Positions 1 through 5,887 of a stretch of DNA of 5,901 bases are shown piece after piece; position 1 is the first letter of the stretch, and the number at the start of each line of letters is the position of its first letter. A program made the translations under genes and the position numbers. Source of the DNA: DASROJ01 sp035646975 (GTDB taxonomy: Bacteria > Acidobacteriota > Polarisedimenticolia > JACPZX01 > DASXTC01); NCBI GenBank assembly GCA_035646975.1, contig DASROJ010000370.1, positions 1 to 5,901 on the forward strand. Direction: 5' to 3'. The notes below the pieces were generated by a model. The model worked only from the letters and a program-made list of their open reading frames with translations. It did not search any database and was not told the origin of the DNA.

Positions 1-392
1 ACCCTGGCCACGCTGGCGGGAAGCCCCGGCTTCAGCTCGGCCGGATCGACGGCCACGATGACCCGCTGTTGCTCGGGTGAGTCAAATGGCATCAGCGCTG
101 GATCGATCGGCTTGCCATCCCTCGCCGCGTCGAACGCCGCCTCGGCAACCGCCATGAAGGGAGTCGTGATGGTCACTTCGAACATGTGCGCGGTGTACGG
201 CGCGTAGGTGCGGCACATGTCCAGGTAGAGGATCGGGTTGTGGTCGTTCACGGCCTGCCGGCCGACCTGCACCGCCTGCGGTGTCCGCTGCCGGGTCATC
301 GGCGTGATCTCGGCACGCGCAGCCACGCCGGCTGCCAGCAGGGCGCAAACGGAGGCCGGACCGGCAATCATTGCCCTGAGCTCAATGGACAT
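1..392 (-). CDS. Exported protein of unknown function, partial (C-terminus beyond the window edge)
   Basis: An open frame runs from an ATG at 392 down to base 1 without a stop (130 complete codons), so the gene continues outside the window. The start is supported by a GGAGGGAG Shine-Dalgarno site (398-405) 5 nt upstream. Residues 1-27 look like a Sec signal peptide: a short n-region with Arg6, an Ala/Leu/Val-rich core, and a likely cut after Ala-Arg-Ala27. The product is therefore expected in the periplasm or outside the cell. An internal Met8 would leave a shorter signal, but it is less well placed relative to the ribosome site. The mature part is soluble-looking, with a single Cys60 in a Tyr/Met-rich stretch (about 54-71) and an acidic Pro-rich tail (about 92-123). 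I do not recognise the family. It is transcribed divergently from mtrAB across a 434-bp gap, so a shared control region is possible but unproven. The frame is convincing; the function is unknown. Confidence 0.72.
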   Translation of the reverse strand, partial: MSIELRAMIAGPASVCALLAAGVAARAEITPMTRQRTPQAVQVGRQAVNDHNPILYLDMCRTYAPYTAHMFEVTITTPFMAVAEAAFDAARDGKPIDPALMPFDSPEQQRVIVAVDPAELKPGLPASVAR

Positions 393-443
393 CGTGACTC
401 CCTCCCCGCGGTTCCCAATCGAAGTGCTCAGATTCTGCCAGGA

Positions 444-449
444 ATGATA
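444..449 (-). promoter_or_regulatory. Candidate -10 box for the exported protein gene
   Basis: On the minus strand this hexamer reads TATCAT, 5 of 6 matches to the sigma-70 consensus. It would place the transcription start about 45 nt upstream of the ATG at 392. The matching -35 region (about 467-472, TGAACG) is poor, so this is only a candidate that might need an activator. Confidence 0.28.
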
Positions 450-512
450 CATGAGAAGCGGCTTTACGTTCACAAACTGAATGGATGAATGGACCAGATC
501 GACCCGCCACGC

Positions 513-540
513 TTGACATTCCGATGGCCCTGGGTATCCA
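513..540 (+). promoter_or_regulatory. Candidate sigma-70 promoter for mtrAB
   Basis: A perfect TTGACA -35 box lies at 513-518. A weak -10 follows at 535-540 (TATCCA, 16-nt spacer); an alternative is TCCAAT at 537-542 with an 18-nt spacer. If used, the mtrA leader would be about 280 nt, unusually long for a simple operon. A perfect -35 is notable in such GC-rich DNA, but the weak -10 keeps confidence low. Confidence 0.35.
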
Positions 541-683
541 ATGCAGCGAGTTGTGACGTACCGTTGAATTCGCGCTCTGCCTGGTGGGGAGGGGTCATGC
601 TCGGCGACGCCGTGGCTCGCCAAACGCTTGGATCGCCCCATCACCCTTCACAAATCCAGAACGTTGCCATCCACATTGTCAGC

Positions 684-693
684 GTCTCGAGAC
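684..693. repeat. Perfect 10-bp palindrome GTCTCGAGAC
   Basis: A perfect self-complementary decamer lies in the mtrAB leader, about 135 bp before the mtrA start and downstream of the candidate promoter. It could be an operator half-site pair for a dimeric regulator. It could equally be chance, because it does not extend beyond 10 bp and no second copy was noticed. Confidence 0.25.
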
Positions 694-814
694 ATTCCTG
701 TCGCAGAGGCATGCGGGGCCTCGATCCGGTCGCATCGTTGATCGAGCACTCGCGGCGCCTGCGGGCGGGTGACCCGCGATCTTCTCGTTCGGTTTCCACC
801 ACGCATCCCATCGC

Positions 815-820
815 AGGAGG
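815..820 (+). promoter_or_regulatory. Ribosome binding site of mtrA
   Basis: AGGAGG, a full Shine-Dalgarno match, lies 6 nt before the ATG at 827. It fixes the start at 827, which gives an intact signal peptide. Confidence 0.85.
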
Positions 821-826
821 CACACG

Positions 827-1828
827 ATGACCCATGGCAGGATTGGTCCGGCCGCCGCGGGCGCTGCGATCGTCGCGGCGCTTTTTCTCGCGGCTGGAGC
901 TGGCAACTGTTTCGCCGAAGAGGTGAAGCCAGCCGCTCCCGCAGCTGAGGAGAAACCGGCCGAGGACAAACCGGCCGCGGAGAAACCGGCCGCGGCGCCC
1001 GCTCCGGCAGGCTACGCCGACCCGGCGATCTGCGCCACGTGCCACGAGGACGTGGCCAACGCCCTCAAGCTGACAATGCATGGCAAGACCAAGGTCGGCA
1101 ACTGGGACGGTGGCGTCGGGTGCCAATCCTGCCACGGACCCGGCGCGGCCCATGCCGAGGATGGGGACAAGACGAAGATCCGGAATCCGAAAAACCTTTC
1201 CGCAACCGATCTCAACGCGGTCTGCCTCTCCTGCCACGAACGGGGAGACCGCTCCCATTGGCAGGGAAGCCAGCACGAGAACCGCGGTCTGGCGTGCACC
1301 TCCTGCCACGCGATTCATTTCGGCTCGACGCCACCTCCGGACAAGCTGCTGGCCAAGGGGACGGAATTCGCGACCTGCACCTCGTGCCATCTGAAGCGAA
1401 AGGCCTCGCTCCTGCGCTCGGCCCACATGCCGATGCGCGAGGGCAGCATGACATGCACCTCGTGCCACAATCCGCACGGAAGCCCGGGGCCGACGATGCT
1501 CAAGCAGTTCTCCGTCAACGAGAACTGCTACTCGTGTCACGCGGAGAAGCGCTCGCCTGTCCTGTGGGAGCATCCGCCGGTGCGGGAGGACTGCACGACC
1601 TGCCACGATCCGCACGGCTCGCTGCATCCGCGCCTGCTGATCGCCAAGCAGCCTCGGCTCTGCCAGCAGTGTCATGACGAGACCCGCCATCCCACGCAGC
1701 CTTACTCGGACGCATCCTCGGCCCCGGAATTCTTCCCGAACGTCAGGATGTTCGACCGGGGCTGCATGAACTGCCACTCGCAAATCCACGGCTCGAACCA
1801 TCCGGCCGGGATGCGCTTCCTGCGTTAG
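827..1828 (+). CDS. mtrA: Periplasmic decahaem c-type cytochrome, MtrA/PioA/DmsE family
   Basis: This is the electron-carrying half of an outer-membrane conduit. In characterised relatives it threads through the MtrB barrel and passes electrons between periplasm and cell surface. The 333-residue product has ten CXXCH haem-binding motifs, at Cys69, 99, 133, 157, 184, 210, 234, 256, 279 and 313, spaced 22-34 residues apart. Thirteen further histidines in the mature protein are enough to supply distal ligands for ten bis-His haems. Family hallmarks are the two CXXCH-[ND]PHGS blocks (210-218, 256-264), the LWEHPPVREDC stretch before haem 8, and the CHSQIHGSNHP tail after haem 10. Residues 1-30 form a Sec signal peptide, probably cut after Ala30. 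Residues 31-61 are an unusual Lys/Glu/Pro/Ala-rich linker built from EKPA repeats. The length matches Shewanella MtrA. It is cotranscribed with mtrB, 12 bp downstream. Assignment to the MtrA/PioA/DmsE family is firm. Whether it serves Fe(II) oxidation, metal reduction or respiration of another external acceptor is not determined by the sequence. Confidence 0.95.
   Translation: MTHGRIGPAAAGAAIVAALFLAAGAGNCFAEEVKPAAPAAEEKPAEDKPAAEKPAAAPAPAGYADPAICATCHEDVANALKLTMHGKTKVGNWDGGVGCQSCHGPGAAHAEDGDKTKIRNPKNLSATDLNAVCLSCHERGDRSHWQGSQHENRGLACTSCHAIHFGSTPPPDKLLAKGTEFATCTSCHLKRKASLLRSAHMPMREGSMTCTSCHNPHGSPGPTMLKQFSVNENCYSCHAEKRSPVLWEHPPVREDCTTCHDPHGSLHPRLLIAKQPRLCQQCHDETRHPTQPYSDASSAPEFFPNVRMFDRGCMNCHSQIHGSNHPAGMRFLR
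947..991 (+). repeat. Three tandem 15-bp repeats in mtrA encoding an EKPA linker
   Basis: Three head-to-tail copies (947-961, 962-976, 977-991) differ at only a few bases and share the core AAACCGGCC. They encode EEKPA, EDKPA and AEKPA (residues 41-55). A diverged fourth unit encoding EVKPA lies upstream at 920-934. The repeats form a flexible charged Pro/Ala linker between the signal peptide and the first haem. Copy number could vary between strains by slippage. Confidence 0.8.
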
Positions 1829-1831
1829 GAG
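1827..1831 (+). promoter_or_regulatory. Ribosome binding site of mtrB, overlapping the mtrA stop codon
   Basis: AGGAG shares its first two bases with the TAG stop of mtrA (1826-1828) and lies 9 nt before the ATG at 1841. A second in-frame ATG at 1847 would be 15 nt away, so 1841 is preferred. The overlap suggests translation of the two genes is coupled, which would help keep cytochrome and porin in step. Confidence 0.65.
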
Positions 1832-1840
1832 ACCAGAGAC

Positions 1841-4231
1841 ATGTCAATGCTCAAACGCTCCTTCACAGGGACACTGGTGGCGATGTGTCTGTGCCCGTTC
1901 ATTGCGACCTTCGCCGCGGAGCCGGAGTCGGACACATCCGGAAGCACCACCGCGGGAGTCCAGGGGCTGACCCGGAACCCGCCCGATTCGGCGAAGTTCT
2001 ACGAGTTCCGCGACGTGCCGGGCGGGTTCGTCGCCGAGCAATTCCAGTTTCACTGGGCGCCGAAGCCGCTGCTTTATTTCGACGTCGACGCGGTCGACAT
2101 CACGCAGAAGGACACGCGGGGCAGCGTCGTGTTCGGACGGCAGGACCTCTGGAAGGGCACCATCACCTGGAACGACAACCCCCGCCGCTGGGGCGACGAC
2201 ACCAAGATGCTGTTCGCCAACCAGGGGGACGGTTTCTTCACCCTCGACGACACGCTGCAGGCGGCCGTGCAGGCGGCTCCGGCAAGCGTCGACGTCGCTC
2301 CGGCCGATGGCCAATGGGACGCCGGGACGAAAGGGTTCCTGATCAAGCACGCGATCGACCAGAGCGCTCAGCCTGTCAGGCTGGGATTCCAGCGCAGGGC
2401 GTACGGTCTGGGGTTCGACTTCACCCCGACCCGCTCCTGGACACTGGATGCCGGGTGGTCGCGCGAGAGCCGCAACGGCTACAACCCCCAGCCTCTCGGG
2501 ATGTACTTCGCCCTGTCGCCCGCGGAGGTGGCGGCGCCGGTGGACTTCCGGACGAATTGGGAGACCGCCCGCGCGGAGTTCAATCGCAGGAAATGGAACG
2601 TCGGGGTCCAGCTCACCGCGTCGCAGTTCGACACGCGCTACGACACGCTGACCTGGGACAACCAGCTCTCGCTGACCGATCAGCCGATCAATGCCGGTCT
2701 GCAGTCGATCCCGGGTCACGGCCGGCTGACGCTCTGGACGGACAACGAAATGCTCCAGGGCACGGTGTTCGCCGGGGCGAACCTGCCGGGCCGGACGAGG
2801 ATCGACGCCACCGTCTCTCTGAGCCGGACGAAGCAGGACGATCCGTTCATCCCGATGACGGTCAACACGAGCATCTCTCCCCTGCTCGCGGCGCTGCCGG
2901 GGCAGAGCTTCGACGGCGAGCACCGGAACAACATGGCCCAGGTGCGGTTGTCGGGCCGCCCGGTCAGCTGGTTCCGATGGAGCGCGTGGGGGCGGCAGTA
3001 CGAACTGAAGAACGAATCGCCCAGCCTGAGATTCGCCGAGTACGTGCAGACCGATTACGCCATCCCGCTGTGCGGCAATGCCAACGCCTGCGGGGCCCTC
3101 ACCAACCGCATCCAGCGTCGCAACCTCCCGTACGGCTATCAGAAGGACAACGTCGGCGCGCTGGCCGGCTTCACGCCGCTGAAATGGCTCGATGTCTCGG
3201 TCTCCTACGACCGCCAGGACATCAAGCGGGAGTTCAGCGCGGTGGAGGATTCGAGCGAGGACAATTACAAGCTGACGGCGGATTTCGACGTGGCGGACTG
3301 GCTCACCTTCCGGGCCACCGCCAGGACCCAGCGCCGCCGCGCCAACGAGTACGACGTGGAATACGAGAGCGTCTCGTTTCCGATCGGCGAAGCCATCATC
3401 GCGCCGATCAACGAAGGAATCCGCCGCTTCACCTGGACCGACCGGGATCGGGATTCCCTCAATCTGTATGTCGAGGTGAACCCGGCAAAACACTGGTCCA
3501 TCTACGGTGAGACCACCTACGCCCAGGACAACTATTTCGATCCGTCGACCGGCCGGCCGATCGGCGACACCTACACCATCCACGAGGACCGGAATTTCGA
3601 CACGATCCCGGAGACCTACAGGATCAAACTGGCGGGACGGACATTCGACAAGAACAACACCTACACGGTCGGCGTGTCGTTCAGCCCGGCCAGCCGGTTC
3701 GACATCTATGCCGATTACACCTGGGAGCAGTTCAGGTACGCCCTGGAGACCCGCTTCCGCACCCCCGTCGCGGGGATCGGCTCGGACGATCCGCTCGACG
3801 ACTGGGGCAGCGCGGCCAAGGATTCCTACCGGACGGCGACCCTTGGTCTGAACGTGGGGCTGGATCCGAAGAACAAATGGAAGCTCGCGGTCACCGGAAG
3901 CCGCTCGGAAGGCACGGGCGACGTCGACACCACCTTCGTCCCGGGCGGCAACGCGTCGTCCAACACCACGCTCACCCAGTTTCCCCAGCTCGATACCACC
4001 CTGTCGATCGCCACCCTGGACGTGACCCATCATGTCCGGCCGAACCTCGACTACAAGCTTCGATACTGGTACGAGAAATGGGACGAGCGCAACTGGGCCA
4101 GCGACCAGATGCGCCCCTACATGGGAGATCCGGGAAACGACCCCGGCTCGGTGACGTCGATATTCCTGGGGATGGATTTCAACAGCTACGCCTACCAGGT
4201 CGTCAGCCTGATGGTGAACTACCACTGGTGA
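1841..4231 (+). CDS. mtrB: Outer-membrane beta-barrel porin of the decahaem conduit, MtrB/PioB family
   Basis: This is the porin sheath that holds the decahaem cytochrome in the outer membrane. The 796-residue product starts with a Sec signal peptide (Lys5-Arg6, hydrophobic core about 9-23, likely cut after Phe-Ala-Ala26). The rest is rich in alternating polar/aromatic strands separated by loops. Family-like features include GFDFTPTRSW (191-200), the LPGQSFDGE block (352-360) followed by SGRP (371-374), and the DYKLRYWYEKWDERNWASD segment (737-755). The chain ends in a strand with a terminal aromatic residue (Trp796), the usual signal for barrel insertion. It is about 100 residues longer than Shewanella MtrB and nearer in size to PioB. 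Two cysteines lie in the signal peptide (16, 18); the only mature ones are Cys411 and Cys417, so the N-terminal CXXC of metal-reducing MtrB proteins is absent. It is the last gene of the mtrAB unit; the next gene converges on it. Confidence 0.93.
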   Translation: MSMLKRSFTGTLVAMCLCPFIATFAAEPESDTSGSTTAGVQGLTRNPPDSAKFYEFRDVPGGFVAEQFQFHWAPKPLLYFDVDAVDITQKDTRGSVVFGRQDLWKGTITWNDNPRRWGDDTKMLFANQGDGFFTLDDTLQAAVQAAPASVDVAPADGQWDAGTKGFLIKHAIDQSAQPVRLGFQRRAYGLGFDFTPTRSWTLDAGWSRESRNGYNPQPLGMYFALSPAEVAAPVDFRTNWETARAEFNRRKWNVGVQLTASQFDTRYDTLTWDNQLSLTDQPINAGLQSIPGHGRLTLWTDNEMLQGTVFAGANLPGRTRIDATVSLSRTKQDDPFIPMTVNTSISPLLAALPGQSFDGEHRNNMAQVRLSGRPVSWFRWSAWGRQYELKNESPSLRFAEYVQTDYAIPLCGNANACGALTNRIQRRNLPYGYQKDNVGALAGFTPLKWLDVSVSYDRQDIKREFSAVEDSSEDNYKLTADFDVADWLTFRATARTQRRRANEYDVEYESVSFPIGEAIIAPINEGIRRFTWTDRDRDSLNLYVEVNPAKHWSIYGETTYAQDNYFDPSTGRPIGDTYTIHEDRNFDTIPETYRIKLAGRTFDKNNTYTVGVSFSPASRFDIYADYTWEQFRYALETRFRTPVAGIGSDDPLDDWGSAAKDSYRTATLGLNVGLDPKNKWKLAVTGSRSEGTGDVDTTFVPGGNASSNTTLTQFPQLDTTLSIATLDVTHHVRPNLDYKLRYWYEKWDERNWASDQMRPYMGDPGNDPGSVTSIFLGMDFNSYAYQVVSLMVNYHW

Positions 4232-4297
4232 TCGGCGGCCTCCAGCTCCCGGGCAAGCTCGAAGGTGCATCTCGCCGGGAACCCTGGTGGCGGGGGC
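4232..4297. other. Convergent 66-bp gap without a recognisable terminator
   Basis: The 3' ends of mtrB (plus) and the GIY-YIG gene (minus) face each other here. A terminator would be expected, but I see only GC-rich short complementarities and no stem followed by a T-run on either strand. Termination may be Rho-dependent. Confidence 0.4.
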
Positions 4298-4591
4298 CTA
4301 TGCGGTGCAGCCCTTGCCGGCCGCGAGCAGCACCAGCTTCTCGCGCCGTGTGAGCGTCTTGATGAACGCCTCGCGCCGCAGCGCGCTCGACCGCGTGTGC
4401 CGCGCCTCCCGGAAGACAAGCCTCACCGGCAGACGCGCCCGCGTGTATTTCGAGGCGATGCCGCGCTGATGGGCGGCCAGACGCCGCGGCAGATCATTCG
4501 TGACGCCGGTATAGAGAGTGCCGTCGCGACACTCGAGGATGTAGACGAGCCAGCGTTTCACCCGGCCATTATCCACATCGCCCGGTGGCAT
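4298..4591 (-). CDS. Small GIY-YIG domain protein, UPF0213/YhbQ-like
   Basis: This 97-residue protein is almost entirely one GIY-YIG nuclease-type domain. It carries the first half-motif as VYI (16-18), the second as YTG (27-29), the Arg pair in DLPRRLAAH (33-41), a conserved Tyr49, and the likely metal-binding Glu74 in the LRREAFIK helix, followed by an LTRREKLVLL tail. Length and layout match E. coli YhbQ, a stand-alone family predicted to act on nucleic acid, with poorly defined biological substrates. It is not a homing endonuclease: there is no DNA-binding extension and no intron or intein nearby. The start is uncertain. The ATG at 4591 has no clear ribosome site, and GTG codons at residues 6 and 11 would still retain the whole domain. 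It is convergent with mtrB and divergent from msrA, so probably transcribed alone. Confidence 0.88.
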   Translation of the reverse strand: MPPGDVDNGRVKRWLVYILECRDGTLYTGVTNDLPRRLAAHQRGIASKYTRARLPVRLVFREARHTRSSALRREAFIKTLTRREKLVLLAAGKGCTA

Positions 4592-4676
4592 GCGTCAACG
4601 GCGCCAACGGCCCCAACGACAACGTCGAGCTCCTGGTGACCCGACATGGCAACGGGATCCGCGCCCCGCCGGGCTC

Positions 4677-4695
4677 GCAATTGGTGTAGGATTGC
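4677..4695. repeat. Short inverted repeat upstream of msrA
   Basis: GCAAT (4677-4681) and ATTGC (4691-4695) form 5-bp arms around a 9-nt loop, in the 134-bp divergent gap before msrA. The right arm overlaps a possible -10 hexamer TAGGAT (4687-4692; 4 of 6 matches, no good -35). It may be an operator over the msrA promoter, or chance. Confidence 0.22.
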
Positions 4696-4725
4696 CCCTG
4701 CATCTCGAACCCGGGGGCACCTCCC

Positions 4726-5376
4726 ATGATGATGACCTTCTCGAAGAGCAGGATGATCGAGCCGGGCGAAGCGCTGCCTGGTCGCAGTCAGAGGATGACC
4801 GTTGCCGGCACCCATTTCGTCCTCGGCACACCGATGGCGCCCCCCTACCCGGGCAAGGAGTTCGCGATGTTCGCCATGGGCTGTTTCTGGGGAGCCGAGA
4901 AGTATTTCTGGGAGTCTCCGGGGGTCCACTCCACCGCGGTGGGCTATGCCGCCGGCTTCACTCCCAATCCGAGTTACGAGGAGGTCTGCACGGGGCGCAC
5001 GGGGCATGCCGAAGTGGTGCGTGTCGCGTTCGACCCGAAACTCGTTTCATATGATGCGCTGCTCAAGATCTTCTGGGAGAACCACGATCCCACCCAGGGA
5101 TTCCGGCAAGGCGGCGATACGGGGACCCAGTACCGATCGGGCATCTACACGTTCAGCGATGCCCAGATGAAGGCCGCGCAGAGCTCAGGCGAGCTTTATC
5201 AGCGACGGCTGAGCGACGCGGGTCTCGGAAGAATCACCACGGAGATCATTCCCGCACCCGAGTTCTACTACGCCGAGGATTACCACCAGCAGTATCTGGC
5301 CAAGAACCCGGGAGGCTACTGCGGCCACGGCGGCACGGGTGTGAGCTGCCCGGTGGGCCTTCCCACGGCGAAGTAA
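4726..5376 (+). CDS. msrA: Peptide-methionine (S)-S-oxide reductase MsrA
   Basis: MsrA reduces the S epimer of methionine sulfoxide, free or in proteins, with electrons from thioredoxin, repairing oxidative damage in the cytoplasm. The 216-residue product has the GCFWG signature at 52-56 with catalytic Cys53, the active-site Glu96 in GHAE, Asp131 and Tyr136 in GGDTGTQYRS, and two C-terminal resolving cysteines, Cys199 (GYCG) and Cys208. This is the three-cysteine recycling type, and the chain follows E. coli MsrA closely from the N-terminal EALPGR segment to the FYYAEDYHQQYL block. No signal peptide or MsrB fusion is present. Three consecutive ATG codons (4726, 4729, 4732) leave the start ambiguous: a GGGGG run at 4713-4717 lies 8 nt before the first, while E. 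coli alignment would also suit the third. It diverges from the GIY-YIG gene and ends 7 bp from the convergent DUF1003 gene. Confidence 0.96.
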   Translation: MMMTFSKSRMIEPGEALPGRSQRMTVAGTHFVLGTPMAPPYPGKEFAMFAMGCFWGAEKYFWESPGVHSTAVGYAAGFTPNPSYEEVCTGRTGHAEVVRVAFDPKLVSYDALLKIFWENHDPTQGFRQGGDTGTQYRSGIYTFSDAQMKAAQSSGELYQRRLSDAGLGRITTEIIPAPEFYYAEDYHQQYLAKNPGGYCGHGGTGVSCPVGLPTAK

Positions 5377-5383
5377 CCCCTGC

Positions 5384-5887
5384 TCACGATTTTCCCGGGA
5401 TGCAGATCCGGTCGTGCATCTGACGGGTCAGTTGCTCGACCTGCTCGGTGAGACGGGCCGACTGCTCGGTCAGGTGCGTGTTCTGCAGCAGGAGCTTCTG
5501 AAGGCTTTCTCCCTGCTTCACCGCGATTTCATTGCGCTCCAGGCTCGCCTGCGCCAGCGCTTCCCGGTGCTGCGCGTCGGCATCCGACAAGGCGCGCTCC
5601 CGGTCCGCCTGCCGGGTCTGAGCAAGGAGGATGAGCGGCGCCGCGTAAGCGGCCTGCAGCGAGAAGACGAGATTGAGCAGGATGAAGGGATACGGGTCCC
5701 ACCGGCTCGCCACGCCGACGACATTGGCTCCGATCCAGATGGCGACAACGATCGTCTGCCCGATCAGAAAACCCGGAGTGCCGAAGAAACGGGCGAACGC
5801 CTCGGCCTGCTTGCCGAAGCCTCCGGCGCCAAAGGTGTTATGAAGTTGATGGTGCGGCCGGTGAAACCTCAGATGATCGACGGGCAT
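5384..5887 (-). CDS. DUF1003 family inner-membrane protein with C-terminal coiled coil
   Basis: This 167-residue protein carries the DUF1003 core. The segment GKQAEAFARFFGTPGFL (25-41) leads into a first membrane helix (about 40-59). Then come the WDPYPFILLNL block (63-73), a second membrane helix (about 67-88) and the AQTRQADRER segment (89-98) that closes the domain. Residues about 92-157 are a charged Leu/Gln/Glu-rich helix with heptad-like spacing (LTEQSARLTEQVEQLTRQ), a probable coiled coil on one side of the membrane. The N-terminus is His-rich (His5, 9, 12, 13, 16). The family's biochemical function is unknown, and I propose none. The ATG at 5887 is supported by GGAG (5893-5896) 5 nt upstream. 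Its upstream region lies outside the window, so operon membership cannot be judged. Confidence 0.9.
   Translation of the reverse strand: MPVDHLRFHRPHHQLHNTFGAGGFGKQAEAFARFFGTPGFLIGQTIVVAIWIGANVVGVASRWDPYPFILLNLVFSLQAAYAAPLILLAQTRQADRERALSDADAQHREALAQASLERNEIAVKQGESLQKLLLQNTHLTEQSARLTEQVEQLTRQMHDRICIPGKS
5399..5420. repeat. Inverted repeat near the convergent msrA/DUF1003 ends
   Basis: GATGCA (5399-5404) and TGCATC (5415-5420) form 6-bp arms around a 10-nt loop, inside the last codons of the DUF1003 gene and 23 bp past the msrA stop. It could act as a weak terminator or RNA-stabilising stem for msrA, but it lacks a T-run and overlaps coding sequence, so chance is possible. Confidence 0.25.

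Larger units (their letters stand above)
393..826. other. 434-bp intergenic control region between divergent genes
   Basis: No convincing gene lies here. A 113-codon plus-strand frame (489-830) fills most of it and overlaps the mtrA start as ATGA, but it has no good ribosome site, a less GC-rich third codon position than the flanking genes, and no recognisable domain. The region holds a candidate promoter for each direction, a perfect 10-bp palindrome (684-693), a 6-bp inverted repeat CTCGAT/ATCGAG (720-725 and 741-746, 15-nt loop) and a short GCGGG-TGA-CCCGC hairpin (765-777). The last two lie in what would be the mtrA leader. No tRNA, riboswitch or terminator with a T-tract was recognised. 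Confidence 0.6.

Noticed and set aside
524..546. Possible sigma-54 promoter (TGGC ... TGCAG) upstream of mtrA
   Set aside because: The GG and GC elements are 17 bp apart rather than the required -24/-12 spacing.
641..1801. A 386-codon open frame on the minus strand covering mtrA and its leader
   Set aside because: It is antisense to the ten-haem cytochrome, is Arg/Gly/Ala-rich and has no recognisable motif.
1844..4270. An 808-codon open frame on the minus strand covering all of mtrB
   Set aside because: It lies antisense to a confidently identified barrel gene. Its composition (Arg, Gly, Val, Pro-rich, no domain) is what GC-rich third positions produce on the opposite strand.
4298..4591. 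GIY-YIG gene as a homing endonuclease or mobile element
   Set aside because: It is a stand-alone domain of UPF0213/YhbQ type, with no DNA-binding extension, intron, intein or flanking repeats.
4595..4620. Imperfect CCAACG-type repeats between the GIY-YIG and msrA genes
   Set aside because: Only two adjacent 9-nt units match well; too short and degenerate to call a functional repeat.
4690..4725. Possible tRNA T-arm on the minus strand (GGGTTCGAG)
   Set aside because: The bases on either side of the loop do not form a 5-bp stem, and no acceptor, anticodon arm or CCA end surrounds it.
5353..5366. GTGGG-loop-CCCAC hairpin at the end of msrA as a terminator
   Set aside because: It is only 5 bp, lies within coding sequence and lacks a following T-run.
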